Assembly: GCA_016844745.1 (NCBI GenBank)
Contig: JAERMQ010000039.1
Coordinates: 1 to 36,692 of the forward strand
Length of the DNA stretch: 36,692 nucleotides
Source of the DNA: Ignavibacteria bacterium
GTDB lineage: Bacteria; Bacteroidota; Ignavibacteria; Kapaibacteriales; UBA2268
Direction of reading: 5' to 3'
Each line of letters begins with the position of its first letter. The stretch's first letter is position 1. The translations under genes and the position numbers were made by a program. Shown here piece by piece: positions 14,529 to 23,995 of this stretch. The notes under the pieces are model-generated. The model was not told the DNA's origin and ran no database searches. It saw only the letters and a list, made by a program, of their open reading frames with translations.

Positions 14529-16523
14529 TTATTTAAAATTCTTCAAATATTCCATACCCTGTAAGGCTGCTTCATTTTTGGGGTCAACCTGCAAAGCAAG
14601 GCGCAATGCCTTCTCTGCTGTGGCTGTCTGATTCGATGATAATGCATAACGTCCGATATTGGCAATATTGGTTGCAGTGGTATTTTTAATGCCTTCGTCC
14701 AAATAGCCGGTTTTACCCCTTGCGGAACTAATAAATTTCTCCATTTTCATATTATCGATATTAACGATGAATGGCTTCTTTTCAAGCTCGAGACGAAAGG
14801 CATGTCCTTCGGGTACTTTCTGATACCCGGCGCCAATATCAGGCTCGGTTTGAAGAACATCAAAAGTAAGGTATATTGGTCGTTTACCGTAATTTTGAGC
14901 GATAAAGCTATTCAGCATTGTAACGAATTTGCGTTGAATACTTTCAGGATTGTAATTCGACCCGGATTCGAAAAGCTCCAAATCAACCGCGAAATCCTCG
15001 ATTTCAGATTTGGATAAATTATAAACTTCGGGATACCATCTGCGGAGCTGCCCTATATACCAGGTGCGGCGAAGGAGTTCCTTTTCGACAAGCGAAACGT
15101 CGCGCCTATAGCCTTCTACACGCTGCTTATACCAGAAAGATGAACACCAGTAATCCCACATAGCAGATATAACCAAAGCATTCGGGCGCAGATTATCGCC
15201 AAGAGTGCGTGTATATTCTGATACCAAATAATCATCCGAGCAGTCATTTTCTTTGAAATTAATTGCAAGCGACATAATCGGTAATATAAAAAGAAGCGGT
15301 ATGGCTTTGGTATTATATTCTGCAATCCGGAACAATCCAGCCGCAGCGAAAAGCAATAATCCGGCGAAGGCTAATGCGAAATAACCCTCAATATCATGAA
15401 TGGAATAATTCATTGTATAGAACAAACAAGCGGCAATAAGAAAAATAATAAACCATCCTAACGATTTGGATTTTTTAATTACTCTAATAAAACCGATAAT
15501 AATGGCTAATAAGCCTATGAAAGCGGTTTCATACGGCAATGTATTAAAGAAAATCCCAAGATTTTTTCCCCATACCTTGGAATCCGAGAACATCCAGACC
15601 TGATACTGCTTACCCTCAATATGATACAAAAACTTATCGAAACCGCGATGAACCCAGCCCCAATTGAACTCCGGCAAGCCTGAACTTCTTAACGGCAGGT
15701 AAATGTAGAGGCTGATTCCGATTGCAAAGGGTATCAAAAGTTTAAATAAAAATTTAATTCGTTCTTGTGAAAAATTGAATCCTTCGCCGGGACGACAGAA
15801 ATATAAAAAGAAAATTCCCGGCAGTAATAAAATTGTTGTCATGTGATTTGAAAAGCTCAAACCCAGCATGAATGCAGTTAATATAAAATATAACTGCTTT
15901 TTATTGCCGGATATTTTTTTCACCATTTGAGTTGATTCAGGCTCTTCCGTTGAGTTTGGTGATGTTACCTTTTTTGTTTTCGAATTATCTTCAATGAGTA
16001 CAGCTTTGAGAATCAGATAAATAACCGCGAACATTAAAACCAACTGCAAAGAATAAACCTCGATTGAAGTGCCTTGCTGCCATATAGTTCGACCAAAACA
16101 CCAAAGCAAAGCCGATACCGCAGCAAGCCACAGTAGCTGATTATCCGTTAGAATCGGGTTTTGGGTTTTGGGTTTTGATTTTGAAATTTTGTTAGTAACT
16201 TTTTGCTTTTTGGGTATATTCAAATAAGAGAAAATCAGGATGCAGATATGGTAGAACATAAAGCCGGAAGCCGCAGTGCAGAAAGCTGCGAATAAATTCA
16301 GGTTGCGAACAGGAGTTCCTGGCAGCGGCAGCTTTGTCCAGAGATGTCCCAATATACTGAATAAAGGATAGCCCGTCGGATGGGCAATACCAAGAGTAGC
16401 GCAGACTCCGGCTAATTCGCCGCTATCGGTGAAAGTTACATCCGGCGCCGAAGTAAGGTAATATATTAATAAAGAAAAGAGAAAAACCGAAATGGATAAA
16501 ATAAGTTTCAAGCGTTTATTCAT
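14529..16523 (-). CDS. DUF2723 / GT117-type membrane glycosyltransferase
   Basis: 664 residues. The N-terminus has a membrane helix followed by the family signature APDVTFTDSGELAG (D33, E36) and GIAHPTGYPLF (about 46-55), as in PF11028/TMEM260-like GT-C proteins. Around nine more membrane segments follow to about residue 420. The soluble C-terminal region ends in a TPR-like repeat (TATAEKALRLALQVDPKNEA). TMEM260 relatives transfer mannose to proteins, and in Bacteroidota the family is linked by neighbourhood to surface glycan work. Substrate here is unknown. The gene precedes no obvious partner, and the T9SS subtilase lies upstream on the same strand. Confidence 0.85.
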   Translation of the reverse strand: MNKRLKLILSISVFLFSLLIYYLTSAPDVTFTDSGELAGVCATLGIAHPTGYPLFSILGHLWTKLPLPGTPVRNLNLFAAFCTAASGFMFYHICILIFSYLNIPKKQKVTNKISKSKPKTQNPILTDNQLLWLAAVSALLWCFGRTIWQQGTSIEVYSLQLVLMFAVIYLILKAVLIEDNSKTKKVTSPNSTEEPESTQMVKKISGNKKQLYFILTAFMLGLSFSNHMTTILLLPGIFFLYFCRPGEGFNFSQERIKFLFKLLIPFAIGISLYIYLPLRSSGLPEFNWGWVHRGFDKFLYHIEGKQYQVWMFSDSKVWGKNLGIFFNTLPYETAFIGLLAIIIGFIRVIKKSKSLGWFIIFLIAACLFYTMNYSIHDIEGYFALAFAGLLLFAAAGLFRIAEYNTKAIPLLFILPIMSLAINFKENDCSDDYLVSEYTRTLGDNLRPNALVISAMWDYWCSSFWYKQRVEGYRRDVSLVEKELLRRTWYIGQLRRWYPEVYNLSKSEIEDFAVDLELFESGSNYNPESIQRKFVTMLNSFIAQNYGKRPIYLTFDVLQTEPDIGAGYQKVPEGHAFRLELEKKPFIVNIDNMKMEKFISSARGKTGYLDEGIKNTTATNIANIGRYALSSNQTATAEKALRLALQVDPKNEAALQGMEYLKNFK

Positions 16524-16616
16524 GCCACTAATCCGAATATATTATCAAAATGCAACGATGCAAAATTAAGGAGAATTGGGAAATGAAAAAATATTTTTCT
16601 GAGGAATGCTATATCT

Positions 16617-16731
16617 ACCTTTGTTACCTTTGTGTTAAAACTTTGTTACCTTTGTGTTAAAACTTCTATCTTTCCTAATGAAGAATTTAACCACAAAGGA
16701 CACAAAGAAAATTTCACAAAGGGCACAAAGT
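16617..16731. repeat. CACAAAGG-type inverted repeat cluster
   Basis: TTGTTACCTTTGTGTTAAAA occurs twice in tandem, followed by an inverted set (TTAACCACAAAGGACACAAA, then CACAAAGGGCACAAAG). It lies between the subtilase stop and the GT117 gene. A related cluster is at 31115-31232. Confidence 0.8.
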
Positions 16732-16749
16732 TTCTTTTTTAAATTCTTA

Positions 16750-19632
16750 CTATTTTAATATACTCATAGTAACTGCCTTGCTATTCAATCCCTCTTTTAA
16801 TACAATGACATATTTCCCGGATTGATAATTTACAATTGGCAACCGAAAGCTTGATTTACTGCCTATTCCATGGCTCTCCAATTTATTTTCACTCAATTTC
16901 CTACCCAATAAATCATAAACTTCCAATTGTACTACGCCAGCTTTTTGGGTAGAGTAACTGATGGTAACAAAATCAGCAACGGCAGGATTGGGGAAGATTT
17001 CCATAAATAAGTCATCATACTGTTTTGATTCTTCAGGAACATAGTCGATAGTTGCATCTTTTGCAAACTCAATAATATCCTTAAGAGTTTTTAGGCTGAG
17101 TGAAGAACCTATAATGAATTTTACATGGGTTGTATCTTTGTCCTTTAGGGAGAATGGTCCTGCAGATATTACCTGCGAGGCATCAGTGATGTTAGATTCT
17201 TTGCGTCCGATACCGCTCGATAATGTCTGCCATTTTTCATCCCATGAGTACCCTCCATAAACACCGGGATTAGCACCGCCCGTACCATCATTATCAATTG
17301 CAAAATAATTCAATTTCTGGTTTGATAATAAGGCAACACCTATTTTCGGCAGTGAATCATCAACTGTATTATAGGCATAACCGAACTTTCCTTCATCATC
17401 GAAAACAACTTTATCCTTAGCGCCGTTCGGACCAATATCCCAATCGAAGTACATTCCGGTATAAATAGTGTCGATGTCTTTGCCGGACGTATTTTTCAGC
17501 ATATAATCAATGACGATATAATCATTCTTGTCTGCACGCTTGTTCTGATAAACAGTTTGAATAACATCCACACCAACTGCAGTATTGTCATGCTTATCAA
17601 AGAATTCTGCAACAGCGGTAGTCATAATAGAATTAAGCTGTTTTTTGGTTATATTGGTTCTTGCCGTGAAGCCGTCATCCTCTGTTCCTTCGAATACACC
17701 GCGAGCGCAATTGGATATCTTAGCCGGAGAAGAAGCAATCATAAGTGCGCCTTCGAATAGCACGCTGGGACTATTTTTATATTTAAATCCATCACCGCGT
17801 AAATTATCCGAATAATCGTCGAAGGCATAATTGCCGCGACTATTAACCGTTACTGCAATGTTATTCTCTTTTAAAGTCAGATATGAAGGTTTCAGCAGAA
17901 GATTTAACAATTCATAAGTAGTCCAGCCATCTTCATCAACGAAGTCAATTTCAAGAGTAAGAGGATAGTCAACGGTTGACCAATTTGGTACAGTGAAGAG
18001 AAATGCGGTATTGTTTAAGACTTCCTGACCGGTAGCCAAATCGCCCAACCAAAGTGAATCCTTTGTGAACAGAGGTTTAATTGAGGAATTGGATTTGATT
18101 TTTACCCATACTTTTTTCAAAGGAGAAAGTACATTTTTGATATTTAAGCTGATGGTTACCTTTTCATCGCCATTCAATGCATTATCATTATCCTCATCAA
18201 TTATTTTTTTGTCGATAATAAGTAATGATTTGGTATTTCGTTCAGTGATTGCCCTCAATGCATTGATGCGCCCTTTGCCTAATTTTTTTGCAAAGAATGG
18301 ATTGAGGGAATCGATATTATCAGCCGTTGCTTTAATTTGTTCAATTACCTGCAAAGGCGTAAAATTCGGGAATTGTTGACGAACCAGGCTTGCTACACCT
18401 GATGTAACAGGTGTTGACATCGAAGTACCATCCATACTTTGGTAATCACTTCCGGGAATTGTTGCAAAAATATTCACTCCCGGAGCTGTTACACCTATAT
18501 TTCCATAATTGGAAAAATAAGCTCTCTGGTCTAATTGATTTGTAGCTCCTACCGACAAAGCTCCATTATAACCACCGGGATATATTGTGGATTGGTCAGA
18601 AGAATTCCCGGCAGCAGCAATAACAACAGAACCTAAATTCAGTACCGTTGTAATTACATCCTGCTCTGCCTGGGACTTCGAGGAACCGCCCCAGGAGCAA
18701 TTAATGACTTTAGCGCCCATAGTAGCTGCATAAAGAATTCCGGGATAAGCATTAGAAACGGATTTGCCATTGGGGTCATCATCACCAACCTTTACGGGAA
18801 GTATTTTTGTATTTAAAGCAACTCCGGCAATTCCTTTATTATTATTTGTAACGGCAGCAACCGTCCCTGATAAATGAGTTCCATGCGGATTCCCGGGTGC
18901 AGGGTTGTTGTCCTGACCATTAATGGAATCCTTAGAAGCGAAGTCCCACCCATGCCAATCGTCTATAAAACCATTATTATCATCATCGATGCCATTACTT
19001 TTTTTCTCTTTGCCATTAGCATCTGTGCCTGATTCACCGGGATTGATGTAAATATTAGGGGCTAAATCTTCATGCAGGTAATCTACCCCCGTATCAATAA
19101 TCCCAACCAATATTTCTCCTGATGATTTGAGTGAATCCCATGCTTCTATTACCCTGATTTTCTGTAAATAATATTGTTCGCTGAAATATGTATCATTCGG
19201 GTCTGAAAGTAAAAAATGCTTAGGTGCAGGTTCGGCATATTCGATATCGGGATTTGATGAAAGCTTGCGTGCGACTATTTTAGGGTCGATATTTTTTGTA
19301 TAATGAATTACGCAGATTCGGGATAAATTATTAACTATCTGATTTGGTTCATTCGTAATGCTTGTTGGTTCATTATATTGGAAATATTTTTGGACGGATT
19401 TCAGCAATTCATCGGATATATATGGCTCTGAGTGGTGCTCGCCAAGTAGAAATAATAAATCTTCAATATTGATATTTCTCAATCCGGATGACCATTTCTT
19501 TGCAAGAGAAGAATTTTCCCTGAATTTTAAAATTACCATTTGCGGTTCGATGGACTGGGAGAACGATTTAGCAAAAATCAATATATATACTATTATAGAA
19601 ATTATAAGATATTTAGGATACGAAATTTTCAT
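16750..19632 (-). CDS. Secreted subtilisin-like serine protease with T9SS sorting domain
   Basis: 960 residues. A signal peptide (1-25, ending SFS/Q) precedes a propeptide (about 28-138) and an S8 catalytic domain (about 150-460) with D180 (GIIDTGVD), H250 (NPHGTHLSGT), oxyanion N343 (AAGNSS) and S404 (DGTSMSTP). The catalytic triad is complete. A beta-rich central region follows, then a C-terminal type A sorting domain (about 880-960: IFPNPAVADFVTISYSTQ, VYDLLGRKL, SGKYVIVLK). It is therefore expected to cross the outer membrane by type IX secretion and be surface-bound or released. It is divergent from the phosphofructokinase gene, with a 149-base shared upstream region. Confidence 0.93.
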   Translation of the reverse strand: MKISYPKYLIISIIVYILIFAKSFSQSIEPQMVILKFRENSSLAKKWSSGLRNINIEDLLFLLGEHHSEPYISDELLKSVQKYFQYNEPTSITNEPNQIVNNLSRICVIHYTKNIDPKIVARKLSSNPDIEYAEPAPKHFLLSDPNDTYFSEQYYLQKIRVIEAWDSLKSSGEILVGIIDTGVDYLHEDLAPNIYINPGESGTDANGKEKKSNGIDDDNNGFIDDWHGWDFASKDSINGQDNNPAPGNPHGTHLSGTVAAVTNNNKGIAGVALNTKILPVKVGDDDPNGKSVSNAYPGILYAATMGAKVINCSWGGSSKSQAEQDVITTVLNLGSVVIAAAGNSSDQSTIYPGGYNGALSVGATNQLDQRAYFSNYGNIGVTAPGVNIFATIPGSDYQSMDGTSMSTPVTSGVASLVRQQFPNFTPLQVIEQIKATADNIDSLNPFFAKKLGKGRINALRAITERNTKSLLIIDKKIIDEDNDNALNGDEKVTISLNIKNVLSPLKKVWVKIKSNSSIKPLFTKDSLWLGDLATGQEVLNNTAFLFTVPNWSTVDYPLTLEIDFVDEDGWTTYELLNLLLKPSYLTLKENNIAVTVNSRGNYAFDDYSDNLRGDGFKYKNSPSVLFEGALMIASSPAKISNCARGVFEGTEDDGFTARTNITKKQLNSIMTTAVAEFFDKHDNTAVGVDVIQTVYQNKRADKNDYIVIDYMLKNTSGKDIDTIYTGMYFDWDIGPNGAKDKVVFDDEGKFGYAYNTVDDSLPKIGVALLSNQKLNYFAIDNDGTGGANPGVYGGYSWDEKWQTLSSGIGRKESNITDASQVISAGPFSLKDKDTTHVKFIIGSSLSLKTLKDIIEFAKDATIDYVPEESKQYDDLFMEIFPNPAVADFVTISYSTQKAGVVQLEVYDLLGRKLSENKLESHGIGSKSSFRLPIVNYQSGKYVIVLKEGLNSKAVTMSILK

Positions 19633-19727
19633 GCTTTTCTTTCGTGATTATCAAACAAATAATGAACCCAGTTTCTTCACAAACATTTTGACGAATTAAT
19701 ACCTAATTTATTCATTTAATTTTATTA

Positions 19728-19750
19728 TTTGATAAAAAATATTAATTTTG
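19728..19750 (+). promoter_or_regulatory. Possible Bacteroidota-type -7 box upstream of pfkA
   Basis: TAATTTTG (19743-19750) fits the TAnnTTTG -7 consensus and lies 32 bases before the start codon. A TTTG at 19728-19731 is closer than the usual -33 spacing, so the assignment is weak. Confidence 0.25.
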
Positions 19751-19781
19751 TTTGAAATTAAACAACATACGACGGTGAACT

Positions 19782-20789
19782 ATGAAATATGCGATTTTGA
19801 CCGGAGGTGGTGACTGTCCGGGTATGAATGCCTTTGTTAGGGCTGTAGTTAGAAGCGTTTTGAATCTAAAACCAACAGCTTCATGCTGGGGTGTTATAGA
19901 CGGCTGGCGTGGCTTGGTTGAGAATAATTATAGAAAACTCGTCAAACGGGATACTGCCGGTATTGCACACCAAGGCGGTACAATATTAGGCACACTGCGA
20001 GTTCCCGAACTTAAGGATGACCCTGAATTACAGGAAACCCTCGCAATAAATTTGCACGATAATTTTTTCGATTATCTCATGGTGTTAGGCGGCAATGGCA
20101 GCTTGCGGGCAGCAGAAACCCTCGATAAAATAATTCAGAAAAATTCACTCCGGACAAAAATCCTTGCCGCATCAGGCTCGATAGACAATGATGTATGCAA
20201 TAATTTCGGCTATTCCGTCGGGTTTTATTCCTCCCTGGAGAAAAGCCTTGAAATGCTTGAATGGATAAGGGACACTGCCAGCTCTCACCGCCGCGTATAT
20301 ATTATCGGCTCTATGGGACGCGATTCCGGTTATCTTGCTTTCTATTCCGGAATTGCTTCAGGTGCAGAATATATCATGATTCCCCGCGAGAAGGTCGATT
20401 ATGAAAGATTAGCAACCCTAATCGACGAACGCGACCGCGATACCCGAATAATTGTAGCCGAGGGATTCGATAAAACAATAGAGGAAATCAGGGAAGTTCT
20501 CGAAAATATTTTCAAGCAAAGGAATATCAAGCACGAAATCCGGACCGTCGATATGGGATATTTCCAGCGTGGCGGCAAAGCTGAAATTAAGGATATATTA
20601 CTTGCAAGCTGGCTTGGATACTGCATGGTTATTGATTCACTGAACAAGTGCGGAAGCGGCTTTTATGGAGCATACAATATTGGTCAGAAGCCTAAAGTCC
20701 TGTCGCTTGCCGATGCTGTTGACGATACAAAGTCAACTCATTATGATATTCCAAAAGAAATGTTTGACTTTATAAAAGCATTAAGATGA
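19782..20789 (+). CDS. pfkA: 6-phosphofructokinase
   Basis: 335 residues covering the PFK fold: GGGDCPGMNAFVRAVV (8-23), QGGTILGT (64-71), GGNGSLRAA (103-111), GSIDNDV with catalytic D135 (132-138), DTASSHRRVYIIGSMGRDSG, and MGYFQRGGK near the C-terminus. It phosphorylates fructose-6-phosphate in glycolysis. In typical ATP enzymes the nucleotide/Mg loop reads GGDGS, whereas here Asp is replaced by Asn (N105), which leaves phosphoryl-donor preference open. The spacing and the Gly after it look more ATP-type than PPi-type. It is a monocistronic gene ending at a palindrome. Confidence 0.88.
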   Translation: MKYAILTGGGDCPGMNAFVRAVVRSVLNLKPTASCWGVIDGWRGLVENNYRKLVKRDTAGIAHQGGTILGTLRVPELKDDPELQETLAINLHDNFFDYLMVLGGNGSLRAAETLDKIIQKNSLRTKILAASGSIDNDVCNNFGYSVGFYSSLEKSLEMLEWIRDTASSHRRVYIIGSMGRDSGYLAFYSGIASGAEYIMIPREKVDYERLATLIDERDRDTRIIVAEGFDKTIEEIREVLENIFKQRNIKHEIRTVDMGYFQRGGKAEIKDILLASWLGYCMVIDSLNKCGSGFYGAYNIGQKPKVLSLADAVDDTKSTHYDIPKEMFDFIKALR

Positions 20790-20799
20790 TACGTCTGAA

Positions 20800-20833
20800 A
20801 TATCAACCATAGGGTTAACCCTATGGTTGATAT
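20800..20833 (+). terminator. Perfect 34-bp palindrome after pfkA, probable terminator
   Basis: ATATCAACCATAGGGTT is followed directly by its exact complement AACCCTATGGTTGATAT, then GATTTAG and a run of seven T. This gives a 17-bp stem with almost no loop. It could also be a member of a repeat family such as that at 24851-24881. Confidence 0.6.
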
Positions 20834-20862
20834 GATTTAGTTTTTTTATTTCCGAGAAAAGA

Positions 20863-21315
20863 ATGCAAAACAGGATTACTAAATCTAATATATATAAATT
20901 TTTTGGTTCTCTTTTTCTATTATTTCTTTTTTGTTGTTATACAGCATCGAGCCAGAACTATGATAAAAACCGCGCTGAAACCCTGTATAGGTATCAATGC
21001 TCCAAATGCCACAGGAATACAGGTAAAGGCATAAAATATGTATATCCACCGCTAAAAAATTCAGATTATATTCGTAAAGAAACGACAGTAGAACTGCTTC
21101 GAGGTATGATTTACGGGCGCAGCGGAGTAATTGTCGTTAATGGAGAATCTTATAATGGAGTAATGACAACAGAAATTGATTTGGCGCTCTCCGACAACGA
21201 TATTGCTTTGATTTTAACATATGTATTGAATGAAATGAACGGAATATCGAAGGTAGTTGAAGCAAGGGAGGTTCAGACTGCTAAAAAGGCAGGCAAGCTG
21301 CCGGTTAAGAAATAA
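20863..21315 (+). CDS. Monohaem cytochrome c, periplasmic
   Basis: 150 residues. A signal-type hydrophobic segment (about 11-29, with CC near the cleavage region and TASSQ after it) precedes a class I cytochrome c domain. Haem attachment is C46-x-x-C49-H50 (CSKCH), and the likely axial ligand is M101 (YNGVMTT). DIALILTYVLNEM is the usual C-terminal helix. A lysine-rich tail ends the protein. It is upstream of, and on the same strand as, a beta-barrel protein with its own haem motif, which suggests shared electron-transfer function. Confidence 0.85.
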   Translation: MQNRITKSNIYKFFGSLFLLFLFCCYTASSQNYDKNRAETLYRYQCSKCHRNTGKGIKYVYPPLKNSDYIRKETTVELLRGMIYGRSGVIVVNGESYNGVMTTEIDLALSDNDIALILTYVLNEMNGISKVVEAREVQTAKKAGKLPVKK

Positions 21316-21387
21316 ATGTATGGTTGAATTTAAGAAACAAAGAATGTCATTCCTGCATTCGAGTATATATGAAATATCAAAAAAGGT

Positions 21388-21585
21388 AGAATGTCATTCT
21401 GAACGAAGTGAAGAATCTTCTTCAACATAAGGTGAATGTAGTTATGAATTTATGATTATCATTCGAAAACCCCATCATAACTATAAACTTCCAAATAGGA
21501 TTATCGTTTTTTGAGAAGCATAAAATATGAAAATATCAGATTTTAAAAGAAGATTCTTCACTTCGTTCAGAATGACATCCTTCTT
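21388..21585. mobile_element. MITE copy B (about 200 bp), overlapping the start of the next gene
   Basis: The left arm AGAATGTCATTCTGAACGAA (continuing GTGAAGAATCTTCTTC) and the right arm (GAAGATTCTTCACTTCGTTC, then AGAATGACAT) bound the element. Its interior, including CAACATAAGGTGAATGTAGT after the left arm and ATATCAGATTTTAAAAGAAG before the right arm, aligns with the reverse complement of 5449-5653. The two copies are therefore the same family in opposite orientation. The start codon of the downstream gene lies inside this copy. The rest of 21316-21526 has no gene. Confidence 0.8.
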
Positions 21586-22792
21586 GTTTCTCTATTTTAT
21601 ATCATTTTTAGGATTGGCAATTTTAAAATTCTCTGGATTCATTATTATCACAATATTACTCCTTGTCCTGCAACCAAAAGACCTGCAATCCTCTCCCGAA
21701 TATGCAATCCTGACCGGCAATCGTTGTTCGAATTGCCATATTAATCTACAAGGTGGTGGCGCAAGAACGATATTCGGAGCCACTTTCGGACGTGATGCTT
21801 CGATGCTTTCTGTTAATACTCTTGGTATCGATAGTCTATATCAGTATTTAAATAAACGGGAATATCATACACCTTTGGGAAGCTTTGCGTTCGGTACGGA
21901 TTTCCGCTATCAATCATTCCGCTCACATAAAACCGAACAGGCAGTAAGGAAATACCTGCCAATGCAGGCTTCGCTTTATGCCAGTGATTCAATTTTTAGC
22001 TGGCTCACTGCGGAAGGAAACTATAATTTCGGACCAAAAGTATTTGCCGGACAGCAGATTTGGTCTGCTTCTGCGATTTTAAAACCATCCAAGGAACTAC
22101 CATCTTTGAGATTGGGTTATTTCCAGCCATCTATAGGCTATCGAAAATGCGACATGACTTCACTTGACCGTAGAACTGCATACTCAAACGGTTCTCAGGT
22201 GTTAATAGCCCCAAATTTTGCAGAGTATGGCGCTGAGATTACCTACGAAGGATTGCCTTGGCTGACGGCAAATGCAGGTATTTTCAATGCCAGAAGTTTA
22301 GCAGAAGTATCTGCTGTGGCTGATACACTTATTGAATTTAGAGATAATCCGTCATTCACTCTTCGATTTGTCCTTTATCCAAAGCATTTTTATGAGGAAC
22401 TCCCGGACTTTCTCTTTGGCTCATCAGTACTTGTGAACGGAGATTTCTGGTTGTCTGATATTTTTACGGTTGTTGGGATAACTGATGAAATTTTTATCAA
22501 TGCAAGCGTGGTGTATAGTTCAAAGGAATATGTGCGTAAAACCCGGAATTTTCTCACCGGTATAACTTATATGCCATGTAAAGGGGTTTTCATCAGCCTC
22601 AATGCCGAGCGGGGAAATACCGATTTGATTTTCTATCCCGAATCACCTTTTACATTGACAACTGATATGCTCACACTTAGCGCAAGAATTTATCTGCTCC
22701 CCAATATAGAGCTATTGCCTGAATACCGCTACGTAAAAACATTTGAATACGAATCGACACGATGGGCTTTTCAATTTCATTTCTATTATTGA
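21527..22792 (+). CDS. Outer-membrane beta-barrel protein with N-terminal haem c motif
   Basis: 421 residues. After a hydrophobic export segment (about 17-48) comes a short haem-attachment region, TGNRCSNCHINLQGGG (C67, C70, H71). Alternating beta strands rich in aromatic residues follow and end in TRWAFQFHFYY, the classic terminal aromatic of an outer-membrane barrel. It may be a porin-like conduit carrying its own haem, which would suit electron transfer across the outer membrane; that role is inference. The first 15 to 16 codons (MKISDFKRRFFTSFR) come from a MITE end. A second ATG (21572) gives a cleaner signal peptide but is also inside the MITE. Confidence 0.75.
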   Translation: MKISDFKRRFFTSFRMTSFLFLYFISFLGLAILKFSGFIIITILLLVLQPKDLQSSPEYAILTGNRCSNCHINLQGGGARTIFGATFGRDASMLSVNTLGIDSLYQYLNKREYHTPLGSFAFGTDFRYQSFRSHKTEQAVRKYLPMQASLYASDSIFSWLTAEGNYNFGPKVFAGQQIWSASAILKPSKELPSLRLGYFQPSIGYRKCDMTSLDRRTAYSNGSQVLIAPNFAEYGAEITYEGLPWLTANAGIFNARSLAEVSAVADTLIEFRDNPSFTLRFVLYPKHFYEELPDFLFGSSVLVNGDFWLSDIFTVVGITDEIFINASVVYSSKEYVRKTRNFLTGITYMPCKGVFISLNAERGNTDLIFYPESPFTLTTDMLTLSARIYLLPNIELLPEYRYVKTFEYESTRWAFQFHFYY

Positions 22793-22945
22793 AAAAAAAT
22801 TAAACTTAAGATTTTTTTTATTCGTCATAGTTACCGGATTGTAGATAATCCCATGAATTGGGTTTAAAATTTTTTGTTTGTCACGTAAAAACCTGTAATC
22901 ATGGGCTTAGTTGAAATTATTTATTTGGAAAAGGATTTTTAAGAA

Positions 22946-23995
22946 ATGTCTCTAATCAGACTTGAAAACGGCTGGATACTATATGGATTAATTTTAATCC
23001 CAGTTTTGTTTATTCTGTTTTTGTCATACAGAGTGATAGCTAAAAAGCGGTTATCAATCTTCGGTCAGGCAGATTTAATCGAAAAGTTAATGCCCGACGT
23101 TTCTCGTTACAAACCTGCCGTTAAATTCACTTTACTCATGCTTGGTCTGGCATTTATAATTCTTGGTGTTGCCAATCCACAGATAGGTTCAAAAATAGAA
23201 GAAGCTAAGCGGGAAGGCGTCGATGTAATAATAGCAATCGATGTTTCGAACAGTATGAAAGCCGAAGATATCCGACCGAACAGATTGGAACGCGCCAAAC
23301 AATCTGTATCGAAAATGATTGATAAATTCCTTAGCGATAGAATCGGTATAGTCGTTTTCGCAGGCGATGCTTTTTTGCAATTGCCTGTCACTACTGACTA
23401 TTCCGCTGCAAAGCTGTTCCTTAGCAACATAGATACAGATATCATACCAACTCCGGGTACGGCAATAGGCTCGGCTATTGAACTTGCTGTTGAATCTTTT
23501 AAAACGGATGAATCGAAAAGAAAAGCCCTGATTATTCTTACCGATGGAGAGAACCACGAAGACGATGCAGTGGCTGCTGCTGCCGAAGCCCGCAAGAAAA
23601 ATATTATTGTATATACTATTGGAGTTGGCGACCCGGACGGCGCTCCTATTCCGATATATCAAAATAATCAGCGCTCAGGATTCAGGAAAGATAATCAGGA
23701 TAATGTCATAATGACAAAGCTCGACCCTGTTTTGTTGCAGAAAATAGCATCCGCAGGCGGAGGGAAATTTGTCCGTTCCTCTTCATACTCCGAAGCTGAT
23801 TTATCCAAAATCTTAGATGATATCGCCAAGCTCGATAAAACCAAATTTGAATCGAAGTTATTTACCGACTATGAGGACAGGTTTCAATATTTCCTTGCAG
23901 CCGCATTGTTCTTTATTGTTGCCGAATTAATATTATCAGAGAAAAAAAACAAATACCTGACTTCGCTTAATCTATTCGGAGGAAAGAAATTATGA
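22946..23995 (+). CDS. batB: BatB-like VWA-domain membrane protein
   Basis: 349 residues. Two N-terminal membrane helices (about 10-30 and 58-77) precede a von Willebrand A domain (about 90-290) with a complete MIDAS (D99-V-S101-N-S103, then TPGTAIGSAI and LTDGENHED), and a C-terminal membrane helix (about 312-332). Bat proteins form an inner-membrane/periplasmic complex linked to stress and aerotolerance in Bacteroides. It heads batB-batC-batD-batE, overlapping batC by four bases. No batA, DUF58 or moxR gene lies directly upstream. Confidence 0.88.
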   Translation: MSLIRLENGWILYGLILIPVLFILFLSYRVIAKKRLSIFGQADLIEKLMPDVSRYKPAVKFTLLMLGLAFIILGVANPQIGSKIEEAKREGVDVIIAIDVSNSMKAEDIRPNRLERAKQSVSKMIDKFLSDRIGIVVFAGDAFLQLPVTTDYSAAKLFLSNIDTDIIPTPGTAIGSAIELAVESFKTDESKRKALIILTDGENHEDDAVAAAAEARKKNIIVYTIGVGDPDGAPIPIYQNNQRSGFRKDNQDNVIMTKLDPVLLQKIASAGGGKFVRSSSYSEADLSKILDDIAKLDKTKFESKLFTDYEDRFQYFLAAALFFIVAELILSEKKNKYLTSLNLFGGKKL

